Origin: Renibacterium sp043789415
GTDB taxonomy: Bacteria > Actinomycetota > Actinomycetes > Actinomycetales > Micrococcaceae
Direction of reading: 5' to 3'
DNA length: 64,000 bases
Assembly (NCBI RefSeq): GCF_043789415.1
Contig: NZ_JBDLLW010000003.1
Span: forward strand, 62,001-126,000
Of this stretch, positions 36,481 to 44,664 are shown piece after piece. Both the position numbers and the translations under genes were made by a program. The notes beneath the pieces were generated by a model. The model was not told the origin of the DNA and ran no database searches. It saw nothing but the letters and a program-made list of their open reading frames with translations. Within the stretch, counting starts at the first letter, position 1; each line of letters opens with the position of its first letter.

Positions 36481-39400
36481 CGTCGTCCTCCGTGGCAGCA
36501 TTTTCCCGGCCGGGTCGCTGACGGGAAGCCGCCAATCTCAGGGCACGAGCCTGGCTCGCCCGCCCCCGACCAGCGGGCATCGGGATGGCAAGCAGCAAGG
36601 TTACCGCGAGCACCGCGAGCTGGGCCACCGCCCACCAGAGAGCCCAGGGCTGCTCATAGTGAACCTCCAGTTGACCGCCGGTGGCGGGTAATTGGAAGGC
36701 CTGGGCCCATTCCGAACCGGCTGGCGCCGGAACAGCAGTGAGTTTCTGTCCATTCAGCGAAGCACTCCAGCCGGGATCAGAACGCTCGGCCAGGACGAGT
36801 AAGCGCCCTTCAGCTCCCTCAGCCAGCGTGGTATCCACCTTCTCGAAATTCGAGGGCAGATACCTCAGCGTGCCGCCCTTTCCATCATCGATGCGCACCC
36901 GGCCCACGGTATCCGGCGTAGTGCTGGAGTTCCCCGTGGTATCTGTTTTCACCACCACGGGAGGCACTCGCCAGAGCCAGCCCTGATCCGTCGGGCCGAC
37001 CGCGGCCAATCCAGGAACCGCATCGATCTGGCTCGCGAGCAGTTCAGCGGAGGTGTCGCCATTGCGCAGCACCACATACCCGACGCCGAGGCTATTGAGT
37101 TGGGGTACCGGATTGACGCCCGTCCCGGCGACGATGGCCGCAACCGCACTTCGTACCGCAGCATTGACTGGATCATCCTTGGCAATACTCTCAGCGGTCG
37201 GCAGGCCGCTGATCCCCTGGGCTTCAGCGATCGTGGAGAGCGCGTCCAGAGTGGTTCCACCGCCGCGCATCAAGGTCGCGGAAAAACCGCCGTCGTCACT
37301 GACGGAGATCACCAGCGAACGGCTTTGATCAGGGCCAAGACCTCGATCGGTCGCGGTCGCCGGCAGGCTATGCGCACTACCCGCTTGCAGCGAAGTTGAA
37401 CCGTTGAGATTCTGCACGGTCCACAGACCGAGCGAAAGCAGCGGAGAGAGCAGCAAGAGCACAGTGAGTACTCCGGCGACCGCTCGGGGCAACCCCCGGC
37501 CCTTCACGCCGTCCGCTGATCTCCAGCGTTGCACACCATCCAGACCAACTACCGCTGCTGCCAAAAGCGCAAAAATCGCCACCGACACCGCGGGGCCACT
37601 GTAAGGGGTGACCAGCTCACCCGAGCCCAGAGCGGTGCCGATCATCCCACTGGCGTAGCCGAGGGCAAGCGCCAGCAGAGCCACTAGCCAGAGCACTCGA
37701 ACCGTGACCGGCCGATGCTTCGGCCAGACCAGTGCCGCTACCGCGAGCAATACCAACGGAGCACCGACCACCAGAGCGAAGAGCCAGGCCCACGGGAACC
37801 CAGGGCTGAGCCAATTCACCCCGGCGAGCACTGAATTCTGCTCGATGTTCTCTGGCTGACCCAATATCTGCAACCAGCTCGGTGCGTTGCGGAAGCTCAG
37901 CGGCACACCCGGATCGCTCAGAATAGCGCGGGGACGATCCAAGGTAGACAGAATAAAAGGCAGGAAGAGAACAGCACTGGGCAGCAGGGTCCACCACAGG
38001 GTGCGGGCCCGTCTGCCGCCGAAGACCATCAGCAGGATCACCAGTATGACGGCGAGCGGCAGTAAACTCGGTGCACTCGCGGTTACGATCGCCAGCCCCA
38101 GTCCCGCAGCCGCGGCAGCTGTCCAGGAAACCCGGGCCTGCACCCCGGCTTTGGTGAGCGGCAGAACAACATCGGCAGCTGACTCAGAGGTGTACCTGGC
38201 GCGCGCTGCGCCCATCGCCCTGATGAAACCCAGGAAGACCCAAGGGATCAGCAGATGCGCGATCAGCGCCCCCAGCCGGCCCTCGTTGAGTGAGAGCAGG
38301 AAAACTGGAACCCCGGCCCAGATCAGTGCGGCCAGGAAACGCGGCCAGCGGCTTTTGGAGAGCGCCCCGGCGCACAGCCACGCCCCCAGCCCGGCGAGCG
38401 GCAAAGCCAGCAGGATGAGCCAGACCACTGCCGCGGAACCATTACCGAAACCGAGGACCCCCAGGATCCACAACACCAGGTCAAAAGGTTCGCCGTGCCC
38501 CGGCCAGCCCGCGCCCAGGCTGACCCACCAACTCGTGGCATGGTGCCAGATCTCAGTCAAACTGCTCGAAAGCGGCAGCAGCGCGCCGCCGCTGAGCGCC
38601 TCAGCTCCGATGAACTTGACGAGAGCGACCGCAGCGACTGCGGCCAGCAGAATGACGGCGGCTACCGCGCCTGCGCCTACCCAGAGCCTTCTCGAAGTGG
38701 TCAGCGCGGCGAAGTCGTCGTTGGCATCGCCGGAAGGAATGTATTCGCTGGTTTCCAGAGGATCGTCTTCATCCTGGCCGGCCCCGGTCAACGATTCCAG
38801 CAGCGCCCGACGATAGCTTCGTACATCTGAACTGCTGATTTGCAGACCGTGGATGACTGATCGCGATACCCTGCGCGTTCGATTCGCCACGGCACGCCCG
38901 CGAAAAAACGCTCCAGGCCTGAAGAGCGCGGCCACTGTGGCGCTGAGCTGGCGGAAGCCGTGACCCGGGTCCTTGAAGAGGAACCCGGCGAATAGCCGGT
39001 AAAGTCCGCCGAGCAAGGCACCGAGCCAGAGGAAAGGCACCTGCCACCAACGTGCGTGTTTGAGACGGAGATGGATTTCCGATTTACGCGCCGCCTGCAG
39101 AGTGTTGTTATCGCCCGGACGATTCCTGACGTGCAGCATCCGCGCACTGGGAACCACCACCACGCGATGCCCAGCTAGGCGATTACGCCAGCACAGGTCG
39201 ATATCATCGCCCACCCCCGGCAGAGCCGGATCGAAGCCACCGAGCGCAATCCAGACGTCTCGCCGCACCAGCATGCCCGCTGAGTTGACGGCGAACATAT
39301 CGCTGCGGCCATCGTATTGTCCTTGATCCTGCTCATCGTGCTCGATCATGGTGAGCCGCTCGCCCCAGTGCGAGGTGCTCAGACCGACGTCGATCAAGCT

Positions 39401-39808
39401 TCGTTGATCGTCCCAGTCCAGTTGTTTACAACCGGCAATGGTCACCGAAGGGGCTCGCTCGACGGCCTTCAGCAGCTCCCCGAGAGCCTGAGGTTCGGGA
39501 GCCGAATCATCATGCAGCAGCCAGAGGAATTCGGTTTCCGGGGAATCACTCGCGCGGGACAGTTTCTCTAATCCAGCATTGACCGCTGTGCCGAAACCGC
39601 TGACTTCCCGGTTTCCGAGGACCAGAACCTGACCCTCCCCCAGGGAATCCCTGAGCAGCGAAGCCGAGGCGTCCCTGGAACCGGCGTCAATAGCGATGAC
39701 CCGGTCGATGGCTCGGCTTTGAGCTTTCAGGGCTTCTAACGTCCGGGGTAAATACGCAGAGCCGTTGTGGGAGACCACAACGGCTGTGACGCGGATCGAG
39801 TCAGAAAT
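36467..39808 (-). CDS. Giant membrane glycosyltransferase family 2 protein (probable ATT start)
   Basis: About 1100 residues. An N-terminal GT2 domain (about 1-290) reads VVVSHNGSAYLPRTLEALK, then DDSAPEPQALGE (nucleotide-sugar/metal acidic motif) and GDDIDLCWRNRLAGH. More than ten membrane segments and a large extracytoplasmic part follow, ending in a short acidic tail. It probably adds sugars to a cell-envelope polymer. The first canonical start in frame is GTG 39778, but it removes most of the first beta-strand. An in-frame ATT at 39808 restores ISDSIRVTAVVVSHNG and overlaps the whiB stop as TAATT, so I extend the gene to it. The boundary is uncertain. Confidence 0.82.
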   Translation of the reverse strand: MSDSIRVTAVVVSHNGSAYLPRTLEALKAQSRAIDRVIAIDAGSRDASASLLRDSLGEGQVLVLGNREVSGFGTAVNAGLEKLSRASDSPETEFLWLLHDDSAPEPQALGELLKAVERAPSVTIAGCKQLDWDDQRSLIDVGLSTSHWGERLTMIEHDEQDQGQYDGRSDMFAVNSAGMLVRRDVWIALGGFDPALPGVGDDIDLCWRNRLAGHRVVVVPSARMLHVRNRPGDNNTLQAARKSEIHLRLKHARWWQVPFLWLGALLGGLYRLFAGFLFKDPGHGFRQLSATVAALFRPGAFFRGRAVANRTRRVSRSVIHGLQISSSDVRSYRRALLESLTGAGQDEDDPLETSEYIPSGDANDDFAALTTSRRLWVGAGAVAAVILLAAVAAVALVKFIGAEALSGGALLPLSSSLTEIWHHATSWWVSLGAGWPGHGEPFDLVLWILGVLGFGNGSAAVVWLILLALPLAGLGAWLCAGALSKSRWPRFLAALIWAGVPVFLLSLNEGRLGALIAHLLIPWVFLGFIRAMGAARARYTSESAADVVLPLTKAGVQARVSWTAAAAAGLGLAIVTASAPSLLPLAVILVILLMVFGGRRARTLWWTLLPSAVLFLPFILSTLDRPRAILSDPGVPLSFRNAPSWLQILGQPENIEQNSVLAGVNWLSPGFPWAWLFALVVGAPLVLLAVAALVWPKHRPVTVRVLWLVALLALALGYASGMIGTALGSGELVTPYSGPAVSVAIFALLAAAVVGLDGVQRWRSADGVKGRGLPRAVAGVLTVLLLLSPLLSLGLWTVQNLNGSTSLQAGSAHSLPATATDRGLGPDQSRSLVISVSDDGGFSATLMRGGGTTLDALSTIAEAQGISGLPTAESIAKDDPVNAAVRSAVAAIVAGTGVNPVPQLNSLGVGYVVLRNGDTSAELLASQIDAVPGLAAVGPTDQGWLWRVPPVVVKTDTTGNSSTTPDTVGRVRIDDGKGGTLRYLPSNFEKVDTTLAEGAEGRLLVLAERSDPGWSASLNGQKLTAVPAPAGSEWAQAFQLPATGGQLEVHYEQPWALWWAVAQLAVLAVTLLLAIPMPAGRGRASQARALRLAASRQRPGRENAATEDDDESL

Positions 39809-40395
39809 TAGACCGCTCGCTTCCGTAACCGACGACGCTCTCGTTCCGAGAGTCCGCCCCAGATGCCAAATCTTTCATCGTTGGACAAAGCGTATTCCAG
39901 GCACTGCGCCCGGACATTGCAAGAACCGCAAACTTTTTTCGCGTCCCGCGTGGAGCCGCCCTTCTCGGGGAAGAAGGCTTCTGGATCAGTCTGCGCGCAC
40001 AGTGCATCGGTCTGCCAACCGAGTTCCCCTTCGTCGGCTGGGTCGCCGACCGAGATGCCCGGCAGGCCGATCCAGATGGCCTGGCTTTCGGTGGCGGGTG
40101 CGGGGCGGCTGAGGTCCAGCCCGGACTCCGCTTCCCAGAGCTCCTCGGCGGATGCGCCCCCTCCGGCGAGAGCTTCATGCTCGGCGAGGAAGGCCGTCGC
40201 GGCGTCTTCCAGTGAGTCTTGCTCGGCGGCCCGGTAGCGCTCGGCGGCCTCCGGATCAGCCGGATCGACGTACCAGTCACTGGGAACACCGCGTGACCGG
40301 TAGACCGAGGCTGCCTGGGCGGCAATCGCGGATTCGTCGTCGAACGCCTGATCCCGTCCTTCCGCAGTGCTTGCACTACGCTCGGCGTGTCCCAT
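39808..40395 (-). CDS. whiB2: WhiB family Fe-S transcriptional regulator (WhiB2/WhmD-like)
   Basis: A 195-residue protein whose last 70 residues form the WhiB domain: C133, C156, C159 and C165 (C-x22-C-x2-C-x5-C) for a 4Fe-4S cluster, then the turn FGIWGG (176-181) and a basic tail RERRRLRKR. WhiB2 homologues control septation and cell division genes. The N-terminal ~125 residues are acidic, Ala/Glu-rich and not part of the domain; WhiB proteins are usually much shorter. AGGAGG lies 6 bases before the ATG. It is the first gene of an operon with the GT2 and DUF5719 genes. Confidence 0.93.
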   Translation of the reverse strand: MGHAERSASTAEGRDQAFDDESAIAAQAASVYRSRGVPSDWYVDPADPEAAERYRAAEQDSLEDAATAFLAEHEALAGGGASAEELWEAESGLDLSRPAPATESQAIWIGLPGISVGDPADEGELGWQTDALCAQTDPEAFFPEKGGSTRDAKKVCGSCNVRAQCLEYALSNDERFGIWGGLSERERRRLRKRAV

Positions 40396-40488
40396 GCTGG
40401 TCCTCCTGGTCGTACCGCAGCGTATTGCTTTGGTCTTGCTGGATTGAATCGCTGTTGCAAGTTGGTTTGCTGCGGCTTTCGTCTTCTA

Positions 40489-40518
40489 ATTACAACGGTG
40501 TAATACGATGCCCGTCAA
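40489..40518 (-). promoter_or_regulatory. whiB promoter with ATTAC-N6-GTAAT inverted repeat
   Basis: TTGACG (40518-40513) and TGTAAT (40494-40489) are 18 bases apart, a good sigma-70 match. ATTAC-N6-GTAAT overlaps the -10 and spacer. Its 5-6-5 layout echoes GTAAC-N6-GTTAC in the rpf promoter. Confidence 0.6.
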
Positions 40519-40674
40519 GTGCAAGGCAGGAATTTTAGCCAGCTTCGGAGGTAATTCTCAGATACGCCACGCCCGGGATTTTATGATCAGTTCAGGCGTG
40601 TTGAGGAAATCTGGTTAGTCCTTCAGCTCGAGAAATCTTTTAAGGCGACTGTTACCCGTTGCCGAGCACCTATC

Positions 40675-40700
40675 CCCACTGAAAACAGGGTTTCGATGGG
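40675..40700. repeat. Imperfect palindrome related to the CCCACTGA repeats
   Basis: CCCACTGAAA (40675-40684) and TTTCGATGGG (40691-40700) pair with two mismatches. The left arm equals that of the second palindrome at 63680-63709. Confidence 0.4.
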
Positions 40701-40847
40701 CCAAACTGCTCCACCCCGGTGAAACGCTCATTCAAAGGGCCTAGCTACAGGTTCCGCTGAGCTACGCGAACCAGTGCGGGCACTCCGCGGGTTAAACTCA
40801 CTAGATCCAGCCACAACGGTAACCACCGTCCGTCACCTTGGAGATAG

Positions 40848-41549
40848 ATGAACCCCCTCGATATCATGCTGAACCGCTTTCGCACTGAGTCCCCTGGTTC
40901 GCCGAGACTCACTTGGTACGGAACCGATGGTGCACGCATCGAGCTCTCCGGAAAGGTGTTGGATAACTGGGTCGCCAAAACCTCGAATTTCCTCACGGAA
41001 GAGTTCGATTTCGGTCCGGACTCGGTGCTGCGGGTTGCGCTGCCGGCGCATTGGAAATCGCTGTGCCTCGTGCTCGGCGCGCTGGGCTGCGGAGGAACCG
41101 TGAGCGATCAGCAGCCCGGTGACCTTCTGGCGAGTTCGGAGCCGGAGCAGATCGGCAGTGCCACCGGTCCGACGATAGCTGTCGCTCTTGGCGCCCTTGC
41201 CCTGCAATGGGAGGGCGAACTACCCGCGCAAGCCCAGGACTACGCGGCGGAAGTGAGAATGTTCGCCGATGCCTTTGAGAGGTTCTCGGACCCCGACCAG
41301 CATCAATTGGCCCTCGAGTTCGCTGATTACAGCGAGCAGTATGCACGGTTGCCGCAATTAACCGAAGAGTTGCTAGGAAAAATCACTGCGGAGCCCGCGC
41401 GAATCTGCTTGAACGCTGAGCACGGTCTAGCGAAAGTAGTGCGTCAGGCACTGGCTAGCTGGCAGAGCGGCGGTTCGGTGGTACTCGCAGAGCAGGCGGA
41501 ACTGATCACCGAAAGGATGCTGTCCATGGAGGGAGCGGTTCAGCTCTGA
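40848..41549 (+). CDS. TIGR03089 family protein
   Basis: A 233-residue protein matching the actinobacterial TIGR03089 family: SPRLTWYGTDGARIELSG near the N-terminus and VALPAHWKSLCLVLGALGCG in the middle. These resemble the N-terminal half of adenylate-forming enzymes without the ATP-binding core. The function is unknown; homologues sit near LCP and purE/purK genes in mycobacteria. GGAG lies 5 bases before the ATG. Confidence 0.8.
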   Translation: MNPLDIMLNRFRTESPGSPRLTWYGTDGARIELSGKVLDNWVAKTSNFLTEEFDFGPDSVLRVALPAHWKSLCLVLGALGCGGTVSDQQPGDLLASSEPEQIGSATGPTIAVALGALALQWEGELPAQAQDYAAEVRMFADAFERFSDPDQHQLALEFADYSEQYARLPQLTEELLGKITAEPARICLNAEHGLAKVVRQALASWQSGGSVVLAEQAELITERMLSMEGAVQL

Positions 41550-41584
41550 TTGACGTCAGCTTCAGCGACCGAACAAGTCGAGAA

Positions 41585-42088
41585 CTAGTGTGCCTGCTTT
41601 GAGTTTTCGATAATTTCATGATCATGCTGATACTCGGGCTCCGCATCAAGCTCAGCGTTGAATACCCAGAAACGGTAGGCGAAAAACCTGAATAAAGTCC
41701 CAAGGATCAACCCCACAACACTTCCTGCGATGAAGAGCGAAGTCTTGTCGTTTAGATCCAGAACGTATTTAGCGAACCAAACACATCCCGATGCGATTAA
41801 CAGCCCAACAACGTTCATCACAGCGAACATAATTGCCTCACGCACCGGATTCGCCTGTTTGCGATGCCGGAAGGTCCAAAAACGATTTGCAACCCAGGAG
41901 AAGATACTCGCAACGATGGTTGCTATCGCTTTGGCCCACACCTCACTACCGTGCATCGGTCCGCTGAAAAGCCAGATAAAGATCGCGCTATCAATGACGA
42001 AGCCAATCGCGCCAACGATGCCAAATTTGGCAACCTCGCGCCAAAGCAGTTGAACCAGGCCGCGGGCTCGCTGCAATATCGACTTCAC
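41585..42088 (-). CDS. GtrA family membrane protein
   Basis: A 167-residue protein with four membrane segments. It opens with the typical FGIVGAIGFVIDSAIFIWL, carries FSWVANRFWTFRH in the middle, and has a final segment with the conserved FRFFAYRFWVF. GtrA proteins are thought to flip or present polyprenyl-linked sugars for envelope polysaccharides. The GTG start has GGAGG at 7 bases. In mycobacteria a GtrA gene also lies next to purK; here a small secreted-protein gene sits between them. Confidence 0.88.
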   Translation of the reverse strand: MKSILQRARGLVQLLWREVAKFGIVGAIGFVIDSAIFIWLFSGPMHGSEVWAKAIATIVASIFSWVANRFWTFRHRKQANPVREAIMFAVMNVVGLLIASGCVWFAKYVLDLNDKTSLFIAGSVVGLILGTLFRFFAYRFWVFNAELDAEPEYQHDHEIIENSKQAH

Positions 42089-42316
42089 GATATTCCTCCA
42101 GGGTATTTAGTGCATGAACACATCGATCTGGTGTCCAGGTCAGAAATAAGCAGTGGCCCATAGACCAACTGCCCATCTTACTACCCCCGCCCATGAGCCG
42201 TGCCCAGCCCGTGCATCTCAGGCAGCTGGTGCATTATCAGATGCACAGACCGGGCACTTAGTCATGACCGGCAGCTACAACACGTCATTGATCCCGCAGT
42301 CAGCGCTAAGCGAGAC

Positions 42317-42622
42317 TCAGCAGTAGCCAATGGCGAAGGCGTTCGTGACCCAATCCCAAGGTGCCGCGCCGGGCACGTTAGTTCCAATATCGTGGATTCC
42401 CGGACCAAGGCACTTGGTCTCATTACCAATGATGTGATCGATCTGAATCTTGACTGTGTTGTTTTGACAGTGGTTGTACACGGCAATAATTCCGTCCATG
42501 TAAAAACCACATCTCTGGGCGGCAGCTGGCACTGCTGCCGACATCTGTGCAGTACCCACCAGCAGCCCCGATCCAAGCACAGCTGCTGCCAGTACGGTTG
42601 TTGCAGTTCGTTTCAAGCTCAT
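42317..42622 (-). CDS. Small secreted protein, DUF6355-like
   Basis: A 101-residue protein with a Sec signal peptide (positive MSLKRT, hydrophobic core to about residue 24, cleavage near the AxA at 28-30). The mature ~70 residues contain four cysteines. The pattern CGFYMDG, YNHC, KCLGPG and a terminal NAFAIGYC resembles the DUF6355 family of small exported proteins; the match is from memory. The cysteines probably form two disulfides. AAGGGGAA lies just before the ATG, and the gene has its own promoter. The surroundings are AT-richer than the neighbours, which suggests an acquired gene. Confidence 0.6.
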   Translation of the reverse strand: MSLKRTATTVLAAAVLGSGLLVGTAQMSAAVPAAAQRCGFYMDGIIAVYNHCQNNTVKIQIDHIIGNETKCLGPGIHDIGTNVPGAAPWDWVTNAFAIGYC

Positions 42623-42675
42623 ATGTTCCCCTTCATCAGATCTTCACCTCATGATTGAGGCAACAGAGAAACCAA

Positions 42676-42703
42676 ACCATACGGCTCTGACAAGATTCGT
42701 CAA
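42676..42703 (-). promoter_or_regulatory. Promoter of the secreted DUF6355-like gene
   Basis: TTGACG (42703-42698) and TATGGT (42681-42676) are 16 bases apart on the minus strand, about 55 bases before the start codon. Confidence 0.5.
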
Positions 42704-42879
42704 ATACTCAATTCTGTAGATTAAATTATCGACAAGTCCTTCCATTCAGCCCCCGAATGTCTATCAGTTTCCGGGACTCCCAGGAAGTTGAATGCTGTTG
42801 AACCGCTTCGTGCACTGTGAAAACCACACAGCTTGGCCATTTGCCACCGCAGAATAGGGCTTCTGCCATACTCAATCGG

Positions 42880-42885
42880 TACTCT
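42880..42885 (+). promoter_or_regulatory. -10 element TACTCT, purK operon (leaderless)
   Basis: TACTCT ends 7 bases before the GTG at 42893. Confidence 0.45.
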
Positions 42886-42892
42886 TGACCTT

Positions 42893-44086
42893 GTGACTTT
42901 TCCAGTGATCGGTGTTGTGGGCGGCGGCCAGCTCGCCCGAATGATGGTTCCAGCCGCCGTCGAACTCGGCCTTGAACTTCGGGTACTCGCCGAAGGGCCC
43001 GAGGTTTCCGCGGTGGCCGCGGTGCGAACAGCACCGATCGGCGATTACCTGGATCTTGACGCTCTGCGCTCCTTCGCCCAAGGCGTGGATGTGCTGACTT
43101 TCGACCATGAACATGTGCCGACCGAGCACCTGCGAACGCTGATCTCAGAAGGCGTGAATGTGCAGCCCTCCCCGGAGGCCCTGCAATACGCCCAGGACAA
43201 GCTTGCTATGCGCGGCATCATCCAGCAGCTCGGTTTACCGAATCCGGAGTGGGCCGCGGTGCATTCTCCCGATCAGCTGATCCAGTTCGCTGAAGAACAC
43301 GGCTGGCCCGTGGTGCTCAAGACACCGCGCGGAGGCTACGACGGCAAGGGCGTCAGAGTTTTACGCAATCCGGAAGAAGCCATCGCAGCCAGTGACTGGT
43401 TCGGGGCCATGAGTCCCTTGCTGGTGGAAGAAAAAGTGGATTTCAGCCGGGAGCTCTCGGCGCTGGTCTCCCGGCGCCCCTCTGGGGAGACCAGCGCCTG
43501 GGCCGTGGTGCAGTCGAATCAGGCAGATGGCGTCTGCGATGAGGTAATTGCCCCTGCTCCAGAACTCATCTCAGAGGTTTCGCTCGCCGCCCAGGAAGCC
43601 GCTTTGCGAATCGCTCAAGAACTCGGAGTGACCGGCGTGATGGCGGTGGAACTCTTCGAAACGCCGGGCCGCGGCCCTGGCTTCCTGATCAATGAGCTGG
43701 CGATGCGCCCGCACAACTCGGGCCATTGGAGTATGGACGGCGCCTTGACCGGGCAATTCGAGCAGCACTTGCGCGCGGTAGCGGACCTGCCGCTGGGCGA
43801 TCCGGAGCTGCTGCGCCGCACCGTGATGAAAAATATCCTCGGCGGCTCGAATCAGGATTTGGCCGCGGAGTTCTCCGCGGCGCTCTCCGCAGAACCCGCC
43901 GTCAAAGTCCATTTATACGGAAAAGCGGTACGTCCGGGTCGCAAGATCGGGCATATCAACGCTCTTGCCGCCGAGAATGAAACACTGGACGCGCAACGGG
44001 AACGTGCGGCTCGTGCCGCCGGGATCCTTCGAGATGGCGGTGCCGTAGTGAAAACACGCCAGCAAGCAGAGCAGGAAGGCCAGTGA
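42893..44086 (+). CDS. purK: N5-carboxyaminoimidazole ribonucleotide synthase
   Basis: A 397-residue ATP-grasp enzyme. VIGVVGGGQLARMM is the first motif (about residues 4-17), WPVVLKTPRGGYDGKGV binds ATP, and NELAMRPHNSGHW is near the active site. It carboxylates AIR with ATP and bicarbonate in purine synthesis; PurE next door performs the following step. I choose GTG 42893 because the frame upstream (20 more codons) shows no homology and a -10 lies 7 bases before the GTG. Confidence 0.94.
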   Translation: MTFPVIGVVGGGQLARMMVPAAVELGLELRVLAEGPEVSAVAAVRTAPIGDYLDLDALRSFAQGVDVLTFDHEHVPTEHLRTLISEGVNVQPSPEALQYAQDKLAMRGIIQQLGLPNPEWAAVHSPDQLIQFAEEHGWPVVLKTPRGGYDGKGVRVLRNPEEAIAASDWFGAMSPLLVEEKVDFSRELSALVSRRPSGETSAWAVVQSNQADGVCDEVIAPAPELISEVSLAAQEAALRIAQELGVTGVMAVELFETPGRGPGFLINELAMRPHNSGHWSMDGALTGQFEQHLRAVADLPLGDPELLRRTVMKNILGGSNQDLAAEFSAALSAEPAVKVHLYGKAVRPGRKIGHINALAAENETLDAQRERAARAAGILRDGGAVVKTRQQAEQEGQ

Positions 44087-44664
44087 TGAGTCAGCGGGAA
44101 ACAAGCTCAGCCAATCAGCCTCTAGTGGGCTTGGTGATGGGATCCGATTCTGATTGGCCAGTGATGCAAGCCGCGGCCGAAGCTTTGGATTCCTTCGGCA
44201 TTCCGTTCGAGGCGGACGTCGTGTCAGCGCACCGGATGCCGCTGGAAATGATCGAGTACGGTCGTACCGCTGCTGACCGAGGCCTGCGTGTGCTGATTGC
44301 GGGTGCGGGCGGCGCCGCCCACCTGCCCGGGATGCTCGCCTCAGTCACCAGCTTGCCGGTGATCGGCGTTCCGGTACCGCTGAAAACCTTGGATGGCCTG
44401 GATTCACTGCTCTCCATCGTGCAGATGCCGGCTGGTGTTCCGGTGGCCACGGTTTCCATCGGTGGCGCGAAGAACGCGGGGCTGCTGGCCGTCAGGATCC
44501 TGGCGAGCGGCACTGATCCGCTGGCACAGCGGCTCAGGGAAGCACTCAGCAGCTTCGCGACCACGCTCAATCAGCAGGCCAGCGATAAAGGGGCTACTCT
44601 CCGGCGGAAGGCTACCGAGGCCTTTCCGACCGCGCTCAGCCTTCAGGCGGAGCGCGGCCTATGA
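44086..44664 (+). CDS. purE: 5-(carboxyamino)imidazole ribonucleotide mutase
   Basis: A 192-residue class I PurE. GLVMGSDSDWPVM (about residues 14-26), the SAHRMPLEM active-site segment and GAGGAAHLPGM are all present. It moves the carboxylate of N5-CAIR to C4. The last ~25 residues extend beyond the usual end and are Arg/Ala-rich. The ATG overlaps the purK stop (TGATG) with GGAAGG at 6 bases. Confidence 0.94.
   Translation: MSQRETSSANQPLVGLVMGSDSDWPVMQAAAEALDSFGIPFEADVVSAHRMPLEMIEYGRTAADRGLRVLIAGAGGAAHLPGMLASVTSLPVIGVPVPLKTLDGLDSLLSIVQMPAGVPVATVSIGGAKNAGLLAVRILASGTDPLAQRLREALSSFATTLNQQASDKGATLRRKATEAFPTALSLQAERGL

Larger units (their letters stand above)
40396..40847. other. 452-base gene-free divergent region between whiB and the TIGR03089 gene
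   Basis: I see no supported coding frame. The part next to whiB holds its promoter and a leader of about 90 bases. The middle is comparatively AT-rich. A decayed copy of the CCCACTGA palindrome lies at 40675-40700, and GGAG before 40848 is the TIGR03089 ribosome binding site. A plus-strand promoter could not be placed with confidence. Confidence 0.55.
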
